Positions 29,026 through 41,276 are shown, counted from the stretch's first letter. The stretch is 64,000 bases of DNA from an uncultured Roseovarius sp. (GCA_947503145.1 CANNCP010000002.1:310001-374000), one strand, 5' to 3'. Numbers and translations: made by a program. The notes: generated by a model from the sequence alone, not told the origin.

Positions 29026-31659
29026 ATGCTCCAGATCGACCTGTGGAAACGTCTCTGCATCTGGGGGGTGGTAGCCCTTGGGCTGCTGCTGGCCCTGCCA
29101 AACGGGTTCTATCCGCGTGTCGAGGCGCATAACGACGCCGTCGCCGCGATCGAGGCGGGTAGCGATCCGTCCGAGGTGGCCGCCGATCTGGCGCTCTGGC
29201 CCAGTTGGATGCCTTCGGGTCTGGTCAATCTGGGCCTCGATCTGCGCGGTGGTGCGCATCTGCTGGCCGAAGTGAAGGTACAGGAAGTCTACCGCGCCCG
29301 GATTGAAGGGATGTGGCCTGAAGTGCGCGACATGCTGCGCGAAGAGCGCGCCCGCGTCGGCACGATCCGCCTGCAACCAACCGAGGGCGACGAACTGATC
29401 GTGCGCCTCAACGAGCGGCCCGAACAGACCGGCCAGGCCGCAGCACTGGTGCGCGGCCTGGCGCGGCCTGTAACCAGCCTGACAGGCGCCGGCGCAAACG
29501 ATATCGAAGTCACGACACGCGGCGACAGCATCGTGATCCGCCTCAGCGACGCTGAAAAGCGCGCCACCGACGAGCGCACGGTGCGTCAGTCGCTGGAGAT
29601 CATCCGCCGCCGGATCGACGAGGTCGGCACGCGCGAGCCGACGATCCAGCGCCAGGGGTCGGACCGCATCCTGATTCAGGTGCCGGGTATCGGCAGCGCG
29701 GCAGAGTTGAAGGCAATCATCGGCACCACTGCGCAACTGACCTTTCAGCCGGTGGTCAGCCGCACCTCGAACAAGGACGAACGCCCTGGTCCGGGCAACG
29801 AAGTGTTGCCCTCGCTGGATGAAGACGGCGTCTATTACATTCTTGAGACCGCCCCGGTCGTGACCGGCGAGGATCTGGTGGATGCGCAGCCCGATTTCGA
29901 CCAGAACGGGCGGCCAGCGGTATCCTTCCGCTTCAACCCGAGCGGCGCGCGCAGCTTTGGTGATTACACCGCCGAGAATATCGGCAATCCCTTCGCCATC
30001 GTTCTGGATGAGGAGGTGATCAGCGCCCCCGTGATCCAGAGCCATATCCCCGGCGGATCAGGCATCATCACCGGCAATTTCAGCGTCGAGGAGAGCACGA
30101 ATCTGGCGGTCCTGCTGCGGGCGGGCGCACTGCCTGCCGGGCTGGAGTTCCTCGAAGAGCGCACCGTCGGGCCGGAACTGGGCGCAGACAGCATCAAGGC
30201 CGGGGAACTGGCCAGCATCGTCGCCTTTGTTCTGGTGCTGGTCTACATGTTCCTCAGCTACGGTATCTTCGGAATTTTCGCCAATATCGCGCTGATCATC
30301 AACGTTGCGCTGATCTTTGGCCTGCTCAGCCTCATCGGCGCGACGCTGACGCTGCCGGGGATCGCGGGGATCGTGCTGACCATCGGGATGGCGGTGGATG
30401 CCAACGTGCTGGTGTTCGAGCGTATCCGCGAAGAGATGAAGACCGCCAAGGGGCCGGCCCGCGCGATCGAGCTAGGCTATGAAAAGGCGCTCAGCGCCAT
30501 CACCGATGCCAATATCACCACCTTCCTCACCGCGATCATTCTCTTTGCGATGGGGTCCGGCCCGGTGCGCGGCTTTGCCATCACGCTGGGCCTGGGCATC
30601 CTGACCTCGGTCTTTACCGCCATCTTCATCACCCGGCTGATCGTGGTGATGTGGTTTGCCCGCAAACGCCCGAAAACCGTGCTTCAGGGTCGCGCCCTGC
30701 GGCTGGTGCCCGAAGAGACGAAGTGGGACTTCTTTCGCCGGTGGAAGATGTCGCTGGGCCTGTCGGCTGTCCTGATCGTGGCCGCTGCCGGCTCGTTCGG
30801 AATGCAGGGCCTCAATTTCGGAATCGACTTCAAGGGCGGCACGACGATTCGCACCCAGAGCGCGCAACCTGTCGATATCGGCCAGTACCGTGATGCGATC
30901 ACGCCGTTGGGGCTGGGGGATGTGACGATCACCGAAGTGTTCGATCCCACCTTTGCCGACGATGAAAACGTGGCCATGATTCGCATTCAGGCACAGGACG
31001 ATCAGGAGGCGGTCACGCCCGAGGTAATCGCCCAGGTCGAAGCGGCGTTACAGGGCGCGGTGGATCAAATCAAGTTCACCTCGGTTGAAAGCGTCGGGCC
31101 GAAAGTATCGGGCGAGTTGATCACCACGGCGGCCATCGCGGTCATTCTGGCGATCGGCGCAGTGCTGGTCTATATCTGGCTGCGCTTTGAATGGCAGTTC
31201 GCGGTGGGGGCTGTGATTGCGCTTGTGCATGACGTGATACTGACGATCGGTGTCTTTTCAGAGGTGCAGATCCAGTTTGATCTGACGACAATCGCGGCGC
31301 TGCTGACCATCGTGGGGTATTCGCTGAACGATACGGTGGTGATATTCGACCGGGTGCGCGAGAACCTGCGAAAATACAAGAAACTGCCGCTGAGCGAGGT
31401 GCTGAACCTGTCGATCAACGAGACGCTGAGCCGGACGGTGATGACCTCGGTGACCACGCTGCTGGCACTGGCTGCCCTCTATATTCTGGGCGGGGATGTG
31501 ATCCGCGGCTTTGTCTTTGCGATGATCTGGGGCGTGCTCGTGGGGACCTACAGTTCGGTCTTCGTGGCCTCTACGGTCCTGCTATGGCTGGGGGTCAAGC
31601 GCGACTGGTCCAAACCGGACGCCACCACCGGGAACCAGTTCTCCAACGTGGATGCCTGA
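29026..31659 (+). CDS. secDF: SecDF, fused SecD-SecF protein translocase subunit
   Basis: An 877-aa single ORF containing a full SecD (residues 1-about 555) joined directly to a full SecF (from about 560, beginning FFRRWKMSLGLS). SecD shows DLRGGAHLL after helix 1 and the helix motif AMAVDANVLVFERIREE-like (VDANVLVFERI). SecF shows FKGGTTI, GYSLNDTVVIFDRVREN and the final helices. Total length equals the sum of separate alphaproteobacterial SecD and SecF, so the genes appear fused without a linker. It uses the proton gradient to help pull secreted proteins across the inner membrane. Confidence 0.95.
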   Translation: MLQIDLWKRLCIWGVVALGLLLALPNGFYPRVEAHNDAVAAIEAGSDPSEVAADLALWPSWMPSGLVNLGLDLRGGAHLLAEVKVQEVYRARIEGMWPEVRDMLREERARVGTIRLQPTEGDELIVRLNERPEQTGQAAALVRGLARPVTSLTGAGANDIEVTTRGDSIVIRLSDAEKRATDERTVRQSLEIIRRRIDEVGTREPTIQRQGSDRILIQVPGIGSAAELKAIIGTTAQLTFQPVVSRTSNKDERPGPGNEVLPSLDEDGVYYILETAPVVTGEDLVDAQPDFDQNGRPAVSFRFNPSGARSFGDYTAENIGNPFAIVLDEEVISAPVIQSHIPGGSGIITGNFSVEESTNLAVLLRAGALPAGLEFLEERTVGPELGADSIKAGELASIVAFVLVLVYMFLSYGIFGIFANIALIINVALIFGLLSLIGATLTLPGIAGIVLTIGMAVDANVLVFERIREEMKTAKGPARAIELGYEKALSAITDANITTFLTAIILFAMGSGPVRGFAITLGLGILTSVFTAIFITRLIVVMWFARKRPKTVLQGRALRLVPEETKWDFFRRWKMSLGLSAVLIVAAAGSFGMQGLNFGIDFKGGTTIRTQSAQPVDIGQYRDAITPLGLGDVTITEVFDPTFADDENVAMIRIQAQDDQEAVTPEVIAQVEAALQGAVDQIKFTSVESVGPKVSGELITTAAIAVILAIGAVLVYIWLRFEWQFAVGAVIALVHDVILTIGVFSEVQIQFDLTTIAALLTIVGYSLNDTVVIFDRVRENLRKYKKLPLSEVLNLSINETLSRTVMTSVTTLLALAALYILGGDVIRGFVFAMIWGVLVGTYSSVFVASTVLLWLGVKRDWSKPDATTGNQFSNVDA

Positions 31660-32404
31660 CGCACTGATCGCCGCGCTGGATCTGCCGGGGTTCTGGTGGT
31701 TGGCGGCGACGATTGCAGCGGCAGGAGTCGTCCGCGGGTTCACCGGGTTCGGTACAGGGCTGATCTTTGTCCCTGTTGCAGGCCTTTTCCTGCCGCCGGC
31801 ACAAGTGGTGGTGGTCATCACGCTGACCGGGATCGCCAGCACGGCTGCCCTGCTGCCGCGCGCCTGGGGACAGGCTGACCGGCGCGAGGTCGGCCTGTTG
31901 TTACTTGCGGCATTGCCGATGGTGCCGCTGGGCCTGATCATCCTGGACCATCTCGATCCGATGATGGTGCACTGGATCGTGTCAATCGTCGCGGGCGGTA
32001 CGTTGATCTCGCTTGTCTCGGGTTGGCGGTTTTCGGGCAGGGTCGCCCTGCCAGGCCTGCTGGCCATCGGTGCGGTGGCGGGTGTCATCGGCGGGATGAC
32101 CGGACTGACCGGACCGGCGGTGATCCTCTTCTACCTCGCCGGACGAGCCGTAGCACAGTCGGTGCGGGCCAACATGATCGTCTTTCTGGCGGCACTTGAT
32201 GTGGTCATCATCGTCAACCTGCTGTTGCGTGGATTTGCGGACTGGCAGGTGGTCTGGCTGGCCGGGTTGCTGGCGATACCCTATTTCATCACCGTAATGA
32301 TCGGGCAGGCCTTGTTTGATCCGGCGCGCGAGCGGCTTTATCGTTATGCTGCCTTTACGGTGATCGGACTGGCGGTGGCCAGCGGCATCCCGATCTGGGG
32401 CTAA
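31652..32404 (+). CDS. TauE/SafE-family membrane permease (sulfite exporter-like)
   Basis: A 250-aa protein with about eight hydrophobic helices and two family motif blocks, GVVRGFTGFGTG and GVIGGMTGLTGPAVILFYL, the repeated signature of TauE/SafE (DUF81) permeases. The family exports sulfoacetate, sulfite or other small anions; the substrate here is open. It overlaps the secDF end by 8 bp, so it is co-translated with it, without obvious functional link. Confidence 0.88.
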   Translation: MPDALIAALDLPGFWWLAATIAAAGVVRGFTGFGTGLIFVPVAGLFLPPAQVVVVITLTGIASTAALLPRAWGQADRREVGLLLLAALPMVPLGLIILDHLDPMMVHWIVSIVAGGTLISLVSGWRFSGRVALPGLLAIGAVAGVIGGMTGLTGPAVILFYLAGRAVAQSVRANMIVFLAALDVVIIVNLLLRGFADWQVVWLAGLLAIPYFITVMIGQALFDPARERLYRYAAFTVIGLAVASGIPIWG

Positions 32405-32512
32405 AGCGCTTCGACATGTTGTTGATGAACGACTATATGCCAAGGCGCCCAGGACGGCGCAGCGTTGCGCGCGTTTCGAATTCAGGTTGTGATTCGATGT
32501 AATCCGAAACGC
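32402..32512. repeat. Palindromic repeat region, copy 3 (partial plus a perfect 8-bp palindrome)
   Basis: Starts with TAAAGCGCTTCG at the tauE-like stop codon, the same string that follows the aminotransferase stop on the other strand at 20617. Further on GCGTTTCG (32469-32476) and CGAAACGC (32505-32512) form a perfect 8-bp inverted repeat. It looks like a diverged or duplicated member of the intergenic repeat family. Confidence 0.35.
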
Positions 32513-32526
32513 TACAGGAGAGCGAA

Positions 32527-32880
32527 ATGCAGATGCACGAGATTTCATTCAGCCACGCCACCCCGATCGATGGCTATGGGCCGGGGTTTTTCCGGGTGGG
32601 CGGCACAGTATTTCAGGGCCCTATTTGCGTCACGGAAACCGGCGTCCGCAGTTGGGGCGGACTGGACGACACACAGCCGCTGCTGGATTTATTGGGCGAG
32701 GTCGATGTGATCTTTCTCGGGACGGGGACCGAGATCGCACATATCTCGGCCACCCTGCGCAGTACACTGGAAGAGGCGGGCATCGGCGTCGAGACGATGA
32801 ATTCACCCGCTGCCTGCCGGACGTTCAATGTGCTATTATCTGAAGGGCGCCGCGTGGCGGTCGCGCTGCTGCCGGTCTGA
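32527..32880 (+). CDS. Mth938-like domain protein (DUF498/Xcc1710 family)
   Basis: A 117-aa soluble protein with the family core VDVIFLGTGTEIAHIS and ETMNSPAACRTFNVLLSEGR. Members are small alpha/beta proteins of unknown biochemical role, related to mitochondrial NDUFAF3, a complex I assembly factor. In alphaproteobacteria it is regularly found between secDF and ccmA, as here. The start follows an AGGAGAGCGAA ribosome site. Confidence 0.9.
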   Translation: MQMHEISFSHATPIDGYGPGFFRVGGTVFQGPICVTETGVRSWGGLDDTQPLLDLLGEVDVIFLGTGTEIAHISATLRSTLEEAGIGVETMNSPAACRTFNVLLSEGRRVAVALLPV

Positions 32881-32918
32881 ACCTACCGTCGCCACCACCT
32901 ATGGAATAAACCTGTCAC

Positions 32919-33536
32919 ATGACACTCAGTGTTCACGATCTGACCATCGCCCGTGGGGGCATCGCTGTTCTGGAGAACGTCAGCTTTGACCTCAATGCAG
33001 GCGAAGCCCTGGTCCTGCGCGGGCCGAACGCAGTGGGCAAGACGACGCTCTTGCGCACCATCGCGGGGCTACAGCCGCCGGTGCGCGGGCGGATCGTTAC
33101 AGACCCCGAAACGCTCGTTTATGCTGGCCACGCGGACGGGATCAAGCCGACACTGAGCGTGGCGGAGAACCTGATTTTCTGGGCGCAGATATTTGGCCGC
33201 AGAAGCATCTCTCATGCGCTGGCGGCCTATGATCTGAGCGCTCTTGCAGACCGTCCGGCGGGCGCGCTCTCTGCGGGGCAGAAACGGCGACTGGGACTGG
33301 CACGGCTGCTGGTCACGGGGCGGCGGGTCTGGCTGCTGGATGAACCGACGGTATCGCTCGACATGCACGCGATGGCACTCTTTGCCGGCGTGGTGCGCGA
33401 TCACCTCGTGGCCGGAGGAGCGGCCCTCATCGCCACCCATATTGATCTGGGGCTTGATGAGGCGGAGGTGCTGGACGTAACCCGGTTTCGTGCCAAGCAC
33501 GGGGCGCTCGCCGATTTTGACGGGGCCTTCCTGTGA
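32919..33536 (+). CDS. ccmA: CcmA, heme export ABC ATPase for cytochrome c maturation
   Basis: A 205-aa ATPase with Walker [10 protein letters not shown], signature LSAGQKRR and Walker B VWLLDEP. It is the cytoplasmic motor of CcmABCD, which releases holo-CcmE during System I cytochrome c maturation. Its stop overlaps the ccmB start by 4 bp. Confidence 0.96.
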   Translation: MTLSVHDLTIARGGIAVLENVSFDLNAGEALVLRGPNAVGKTTLLRTIAGLQPPVRGRIVTDPETLVYAGHADGIKPTLSVAENLIFWAQIFGRRSISHALAAYDLSALADRPAGALSAGQKRRLGLARLLVTGRRVWLLDEPTVSLDMHAMALFAGVVRDHLVAGGAALIATHIDLGLDEAEVLDVTRFRAKHGALADFDGAFL

Positions 33537-34189
33537 TCGCGCTGCTGATACGCGATCTGAGGCTCGGCATGCGGGCCGGGGGCGGCTTTGGCCTTGGGCT
33601 CGCATTTTTCCTGATTGTCGTGACATTGGTGCCGTTCGGCGTCGGCCCGCGTCCGGACCTGCATGCCAGCATCGCGCCGGGCATCCTGTGGCTGGGCGCG
33701 CTACTGGCGTGCTTGCTGTCGCTCGACCGCATTTTCGCGCTCGACTGGGAGGACGGATCGCTGGACCTGCTGGCGACCGCGCCGCTGCCGATGGAAGGGC
33801 TGGTGAGCGTCAAGGCGCTGGCACATTGGCTGACCACCGGGCTGCCGCTGGTGTTGGCCGCACCTGTGCTGGGGGTGTTGCTGAACCTGCCCGCATCGGG
33901 GTATATGCCGCTCACTTTGTCGTTACTGCTGGGCACTCCCGCGCTTAGCGTGATCGGCACGTTCGGGGCGGCGCTGACCGTGGGGATCAAACGCGGCGGC
34001 CTGCTGCTGAGCCTGCTGGTACTGCCGCTCTACGTACCGGTGGTGATCTTTGGCGCCGAGGTGGCGCGGCGCGGGGCGGAAGGGTTGGAATTTATCACAC
34101 CGCTGGCAATGCTGGCCGGGATCACTTGCGGCACAATCGCGCTCTTGCCCTTCGCTTCCGCTGCGGTACTAAGGGTCAATCTGCGCTGA
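33533..34189 (+). CDS. ccmB: CcmB, cytochrome c maturation permease
   Basis: A 218-aa membrane protein with six helices and the family motifs [17 protein letters not shown] and [28 protein letters not shown]. It is the permease partner of CcmA. It lies in the standard ccmABCDG order with overlapping start. Confidence 0.96.
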   Translation: MIALLIRDLRLGMRAGGGFGLGLAFFLIVVTLVPFGVGPRPDLHASIAPGILWLGALLACLLSLDRIFALDWEDGSLDLLATAPLPMEGLVSVKALAHWLTTGLPLVLAAPVLGVLLNLPASGYMPLTLSLLLGTPALSVIGTFGAALTVGIKRGGLLLSLLVLPLYVPVVIFGAEVARRGAEGLEFITPLAMLAGITCGTIALLPFASAAVLRVNLR

Positions 34190-34215
34190 GACACAAGAAA
34201 GGAACGAACCGGGCC

Positions 34216-34947
34216 ATGCGTTCGCTCTGGGAATATGCCAATCCAAGGAAGTTTATCGAGACGTCCGACCGGCTGCTGCCGTGGCTCACGGGGCTGGCGC
34301 TGATCGCGCTGACGCTGGGGCTGGTCTGGGGCTTCTGGTTCACGCCCGAGGAGGCGCGGCAGGGTGCCAGCGTCAAGATCATCTTTCTGCACGTGCCGGC
34401 CGCGCTGATGGCGATCAACGCCTGGCTGATGATGCTGGTCACCTCGCTGATCTGGATCGTGCGGCGCCACCATGTCAGCGTATTGGCGGCGCGTGCGGCG
34501 GCTCCGGTGGGGGCGGTGATGACGATGATCGCGCTGGCGACCGGCGCACTCTGGGGGCAGCCGATCTGGGGCACCTGGTGGGTCTGGGACCCGCGCCTGA
34601 CGTCGTTTCTGATCCTGTTCCTGTTTTACCTCGGGTATATCGCGCTCTGGGCGGCGATCGAGGACGATGATACCGCGGCGGACCTGACCAGCGTGCTGTG
34701 TCTCGTGGGGTCGGTCTTTGCGGTGCTTAGCCGTTACGCGGTGAATTTCTGGAACCAGGGGCTGCATCAGCCTGCGTCGCTCAGCCTCGACAAGAAAGAA
34801 AACGTGGCGGATGCGTTCTATCATCCGCTGCTGCTGAGCATCGCGGGGTTTGTGCTGTTGTTCGTGGCGCTGGTGTTGCTGCGGACCCAGACCGAGATCC
34901 GCGCGCGGCGGATGCGCGCATTGCTGGCGCGGGAGCGGATGGGATGA
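34216..34947 (+). CDS. ccmC: CcmC, heme-handling protein of cytochrome c maturation
   Basis: A 243-aa protein with six transmembrane helices and the tryptophan-rich heme-binding segment WGTWWVWDPRLTS (WWD domain). It loads heme onto CcmE, whose gene is not in this window. The ATG at 34216 (MRSLWEYANP) gives the normal N-terminus. The stop overlaps ccmD in an ATGA. Confidence 0.96.
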   Translation: MRSLWEYANPRKFIETSDRLLPWLTGLALIALTLGLVWGFWFTPEEARQGASVKIIFLHVPAALMAINAWLMMLVTSLIWIVRRHHVSVLAARAAAPVGAVMTMIALATGALWGQPIWGTWWVWDPRLTSFLILFLFYLGYIALWAAIEDDDTAADLTSVLCLVGSVFAVLSRYAVNFWNQGLHQPASLSLDKKENVADAFYHPLLLSIAGFVLLFVALVLLRTQTEIRARRMRALLARERMG

Positions 34948-35102
34948 TGCCGGAATTGGGAAAATACGCGGTGGCGGTGATGGGTTCTTATGTCGTCTCC
35001 ATCGGGCTGCTGGCGGTGTTGGCATGGCTGAGCATCGGCCGCGCACGCCGCCTCAAGGCGCAACTGCGCGATGTCGAAAAGCGGATACGCGGCAATGGCT
35101 AG
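34944..35102 (+). CDS. ccmD: CcmD, small membrane protein of cytochrome c maturation
   Basis: A 52-aa protein, MMPELGKYAVAV..., with one transmembrane helix (about residues 9-31) and a basic C-terminal tail rich in Arg and Lys, the usual CcmD form. It overlaps ccmC by 4 bp and ccmG by 8 bp. It stabilises the CcmABC complex and helps holo-CcmE release. Confidence 0.9.
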   Translation: MMPELGKYAVAVMGSYVVSIGLLAVLAWLSIGRARRLKAQLRDVEKRIRGNG

Positions 35103-35634
35103 GCTCTCTCCCCTGATGATCGCGCCGCCACTGATCTTTGCCGGCCTTGCGGCGCTCTTTTTCGTCGGCATGCAGCGCGGCGATCCCGACGCGCTGCCTT
35201 CCGTCTTTATCAATAAGCCCGCACCGGGGGTGCCCACCGCAGCACTCGACGGGCGCGCGGAACTGACCGATGACATGCTGCGTAGCGGCGAGGTCACGGT
35301 GGTCAATTTCTGGGCCAGCTGGTGCCCACCCTGCCGCGCCGAACACCCGAACCTGCATGCCCTGACCAAAGAGGGCGTGCGTGTCGCGGGGATCAATTTC
35401 AAGGACAAGACGGAACAGGCCAACAGCTATCTCGACAGTTCGGGCGATCCGTTCATCGCGATTGGATATGACCCGCAAGGCCGCGCCGCGATCAACTGGG
35501 GCGTGACCGCCCCGCCAGAGACATTCATCGTGAGCGGCGATGGCACGGTCCTGTTCAAGTTCATCGGCCCGCTGGTGGGCAGTGACTATGAGCAGAGATT
35601 TCGCCCCGAGCTGGAAAAGGCGCTGGGGCGCTGA
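35095..35634 (+). CDS. ccmG: CcmG/DsbE, periplasmic thiol-disulfide oxidoreductase
   Basis: A 179-aa protein with an N-terminal membrane anchor (about residues 5-25) and a thioredoxin fold with active site WASWCPPCRAEHP. It keeps apocytochrome c cysteines reduced for heme attachment. The ATG at 35095 (MARLSPLM) fits the family length. It is the last gene of this ccm cluster; ccmE, ccmF and ccmH must lie elsewhere. Confidence 0.95.
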   Translation: MARLSPLMIAPPLIFAGLAALFFVGMQRGDPDALPSVFINKPAPGVPTAALDGRAELTDDMLRSGEVTVVNFWASWCPPCRAEHPNLHALTKEGVRVAGINFKDKTEQANSYLDSSGDPFIAIGYDPQGRAAINWGVTAPPETFIVSGDGTVLFKFIGPLVGSDYEQRFRPELEKALGR

Positions 35635-35747
35635 CGGTAGATTTGCTCTGGGTCGCCTGAAACCAGTGACCTACCCACGGTTTGCGAGCCTCTCCGTGAT
35701 AATATTCGATCATCGGGCACAATCACCCACATCCCGCTTCAGGACGG

Positions 35748-36722
35748 TCAGGAGGCCGCTTCCGGTACAGTCTGCACTGCGATCAGCGGCAGATCCGAGC
35801 GCCGCACGCGCTCGCGGAACTGCCGCAGGCGCCTGCTACCCTGAGCGATCAGTCTGGCCGGTGCATAGGCTGCCGCTGTGCCGTCACGGCCCGGCTGGCC
35901 TGCGAGGATGGCAGCCACCTCGTTGCGCGCGTCCTCGGGCAGCAGGGCCAGTGCCTGCGCATGGGGCAGCAGGCTCTCTGACGGGGCACCTTCGGCAAAG
36001 ACGATATGATGAGCATCCAACAGAAGGTGAAAATACGTCACCGCGCCCAGCGTGCGGTCGAGGCTGATTCCACTCAGCCCGACCAGTTTTATCGCGGGGA
36101 CCAGAGCCTCCTCACTGCCAAAGGTCTGCTTGGCCACGGGCCCAGAGACCAGCATCCGGTGCTGACGTGATACCAGCAGATCGCGCTGCGGCATGCCAGG
36201 ACCCAGCGCGCCCGCGGCGATGCGGATCGGGCGCAACTTGGCATTGGCGCGCAGTGTGGTGCCGTCCACATCCTGTCGGCCAATCCAGCGCAGCGGCAAC
36301 AAGCCACCATCCAACGTGCGGATACGGTCGTCCGCGCGCAGGCTCTCGACAGGGCGTGGACCCTGTGCTGTGTCGATCCGAGTGCCCGCGGCAAAACAGA
36401 CCGCGCCTGTGATCGTGATGGTGATATCCTGGGTATCGAAACCGCCATCAGCATCGAGCATGCGTACCGTAAAGGTATCCGTGAGCGTATCGTTGGGATC
36501 CAGCGCATCGACCACCGGATGGCTGTCATCCAGATCATAGCTCCACGTGCCGGTCGCAGGGTTGATGGTAGCGGACCCATAGCTGGCGGCACCGGTGATC
36601 GACCAGGTATCGTCGTTGTTGCCGGTCCCCCAGCCGACATCGTCGAGATCTCCCGTGATCACGATCCCGGAATTTTCGGCGACCGCGCCGGTCGTTTGTC
36701 CACCAATAGTGGGGGTGCCCAT
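35748..36722 (-). CDS. VCBS/cadherin-like repeat protein with C-terminal Hint domain
   Basis: A 324-aa protein. Residues 1 to about 106 form one VCBS-type beta-sandwich repeat (NPATGTWSYDLDD, DTFTVRMLDADGG). From Cys109 (CFAAGT) to about 250 is a Hint (hedgehog/intein) domain with the block-B histidine in VSRQHRML (His188). The remainder is an Ala/Arg-rich tail without an intein-type C-terminal splice junction. No signal peptide; export by a type I system is possible. It is 3 bp downstream of a HlyC-type acyltransferase, so the two are co-transcribed. Confidence 0.85.
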   Translation of the reverse strand: MGTPTIGGQTTGAVAENSGIVITGDLDDVGWGTGNNDDTWSITGAASYGSATINPATGTWSYDLDDSHPVVDALDPNDTLTDTFTVRMLDADGGFDTQDITITITGAVCFAAGTRIDTAQGPRPVESLRADDRIRTLDGGLLPLRWIGRQDVDGTTLRANAKLRPIRIAAGALGPGMPQRDLLVSRQHRMLVSGPVAKQTFGSEEALVPAIKLVGLSGISLDRTLGAVTYFHLLLDAHHIVFAEGAPSESLLPHAQALALLPEDARNEVAAILAGQPGRDGTAAAYAPARLIAQGSRRLRQFRERVRRSDLPLIAVQTVPEAAS

Positions 36723-36725
36723 GAC

Positions 36726-37331
36726 TCAGCCCTCGTCCAGATGGCGGGCGAACTGGCCGACGCCGAAGGACCGCACGGTGATCGGCTGATCAGCTTCGGG
36801 GCGCGCCCATTCAATGATGCGATAGCGCGTGCCCTTGGCGTTGTGCCACAGGGTGCGCAGGCGGGTTTCGGTCTGATCGGCGGCCAGCACTCTGAGGATA
36901 TCGCGCGCGTGTCCGAAGGGGGCAACAAAATCGATCACCCATTTCGACGGTCCGCTGTTCCAGTGGCGCGGCAGGAGTGGCTCGTGTCGGAGCGCAAGGC
37001 GCCGCTCGGCCCCGTCCGACAGCCCGGCCCATGTGATGAAACCGCGCACAAAGCCACGTGAGCGAAAGATGCGGTATTGCCCCAGCCGCAGCGCCGCCTC
37101 CAGATGTGCGGTTGCCTCGGGCAAGGTCATCGTTGCGTGGTATCGACTGAGGCTGAGAAGGTAGGTCATCGCGCCCAGATCGGCGAGCGCGGATTGCGGC
37201 AGATCGAACCAGTCGTCGGGAAAGGCTTCCGCAGGCTGATCCGGTCCGGGGCGAGTCTGATCAAGCGCCGCGAGATGTCGCATCGACGCCTTGATGAATG
37301 TGTCCTGTTCGGAGCCTGCTGTCTGTATCAT
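36726..37331 (-). CDS. HlyC/RtxC-type toxin-activating lysine acyltransferase
   Basis: A 201-aa protein of the GNAT-like HlyC family, which transfers fatty acyl groups from acyl-ACP to lysines of RTX proteins. The catalytic histidine motif is SRYHATM (His65), followed by the conserved LGQYRIFRSRGFVRGFITWAxLS region and the aspartate motif WVIDFVAPFGHARD (Asp134). The ATG at 37331 with a GAGAGAG site is preferred over an in-frame GTG eight codons earlier. No RTX toxin gene is adjacent; the only partner in the operon is the Hint protein. Confidence 0.85.
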   Translation of the reverse strand: MIQTAGSEQDTFIKASMRHLAALDQTRPGPDQPAEAFPDDWFDLPQSALADLGAMTYLLSLSRYHATMTLPEATAHLEAALRLGQYRIFRSRGFVRGFITWAGLSDGAERRLALRHEPLLPRHWNSGPSKWVIDFVAPFGHARDILRVLAADQTETRLRTLWHNAKGTRYRIIEWARPEADQPITVRSFGVGQFARHLDEG

Positions 37332-37526
37332 TGCTCTCTCGGCATACTGCCGCACACCCCTAGTGGCGACCGGCGCTAGCGCTGTCGCATCAGAGGAAGA
37401 GACTGAAGATGCCTGTCCATATGCTCGTTACTGGCACTGTTTTCGCGCCTTTCGCCCAGTTTAACCCAAATTCCCCAAAACGCAAAGGCCAAACCTGATA
37501 TCGATGCGCGGCAGCCCACAAACGCA

Positions 37527-37553
37527 CAGCGCCCCGGACGAGCCGGGGTGCTG
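37527..37553 (-). terminator. Terminator-like hairpin downstream of acnA
   Basis: CAGCGCCCCGG and CCGGGGTGCTG form an 11-bp stem (one G-U or mismatch) with a 5-base loop, 24 bp after the acnA stop on the minus strand. The following T-content is low, so it may also act as an mRNA 3' end stabiliser. Confidence 0.6.
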
Positions 37554-37576
37554 GAAAATGTCGCATGTGGCGTTGC

Positions 37577-40351
<2,775 letters not shown>

Positions 40352-40441
40352 TGGAGCGTCCTTTCGTCTGGCGTGGGAGCTGGCTTGGACAGGGTTTCAC
40401 CCATTTGCATAAAGGCAGCAAGGGGTTTCGCCCATTTCCGG

Positions 40442-40461
40442 TATACTATTGCACACAATAG
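40442..40461. promoter_or_regulatory. Palindrome and -10-like element in the acnA/DUF1223 divergent promoter
   Basis: CTATTG-CACA-CAATAG (40446-40461) is a perfect 6-bp inverted repeat, directly overlapping a TATACT hexamer at 40442. It lies between two divergent genes. The regulator is unknown. Confidence 0.4.
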
Positions 40462-40571
40462 ACACTGTCCAGCCCACCCTACGCAGGTATCGCGAAACAT
40501 TGATTGGTTTTTCGGGGGCTGCGTTGCTAGACGGGGGAGGTGATACATCTACCCTTGCCCAAAGAGCCCGC

Positions 40572-41270
40572 ATGATACGTTTTCTGACTTACATGATCGT
40601 CATCCCGTTCCTATGGGGCGGCAGTCTAAGCGCCGCAGACCGGCCCGTACTGGTAGAACTCTACACCTCACAGGGATGTTCATCCTGCCCGCCCGCGGAC
40701 GAGTTGCTGCACAAGCTGGTGGCGCGCGACGACGTGATCGCGCTGGCGCTGCATGTGGATTACTGGGACTACATCGGGTGGAAGGACATCTTTGCCGATC
40801 CGGCCTATACCACACGCCAGCGCGGCTACGCCAAGGCCGGACACAGAAACATGGTCTACACGCCGCAGATGATCATCGGCGGCACCGATCACGTTGTCGG
40901 AAACCGGGCCAAGGATGTCGGCGCGCTGATTCGTCGTCACAGTGTGGCACCGGAACGCGTGGCACTGAGCGTAACCCGCAAGGGCGACCGTGTGCAGATC
41001 GAGGCGCAGGCGACTGCTGCCATCGGCACGCCGCTGATGGTGCAGATCGCGCGGTTCACCCCGCAGCGCACAGTGGCCATAAAACGTGGCGAGAACGCCG
41101 GGCGCACGCTGAGCTATGCCAATGTGGTGACGAGCCTGAAGGAATTGACGCGCTGGAACACGACCGCACCACTGAAGCTGACAACGCAGGTCAGCCCGGA
41201 TCAGCCGGTGGTCGTGATCGTGCAGCGTCCGGGCTATGGCACGGTGGAGGCGGTGGCGCAGTTGCGGTGA
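40572..41270 (+). CDS. DUF1223 secreted thioredoxin-like protein
   Basis: A 232-aa protein with a cleavable signal peptide (residues 1-about 20, ending SLSAA). The DUF1223 core follows: VELYTSQGCSSCPPADELL with a Cys-x2-Cys pair, then HVDYWDYIGWKD and YTPQMIIGG. The fold is thioredoxin-related; the function is unknown. The ATG at 40572 is chosen because it places the signal peptide at the N-terminus; an upstream in-frame extension lacks it. In Rhodobacterales this gene is commonly beside acnA. Confidence 0.88.
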   Translation: MIRFLTYMIVIPFLWGGSLSAADRPVLVELYTSQGCSSCPPADELLHKLVARDDVIALALHVDYWDYIGWKDIFADPAYTTRQRGYAKAGHRNMVYTPQMIIGGTDHVVGNRAKDVGALIRRHSVAPERVALSVTRKGDRVQIEAQATAAIGTPLMVQIARFTPQRTVAIKRGENAGRTLSYANVVTSLKELTRWNTTAPLKLTTQVSPDQPVVVIVQRPGYGTVEAVAQLR

Positions 41271-41276
41271 CGCCGT

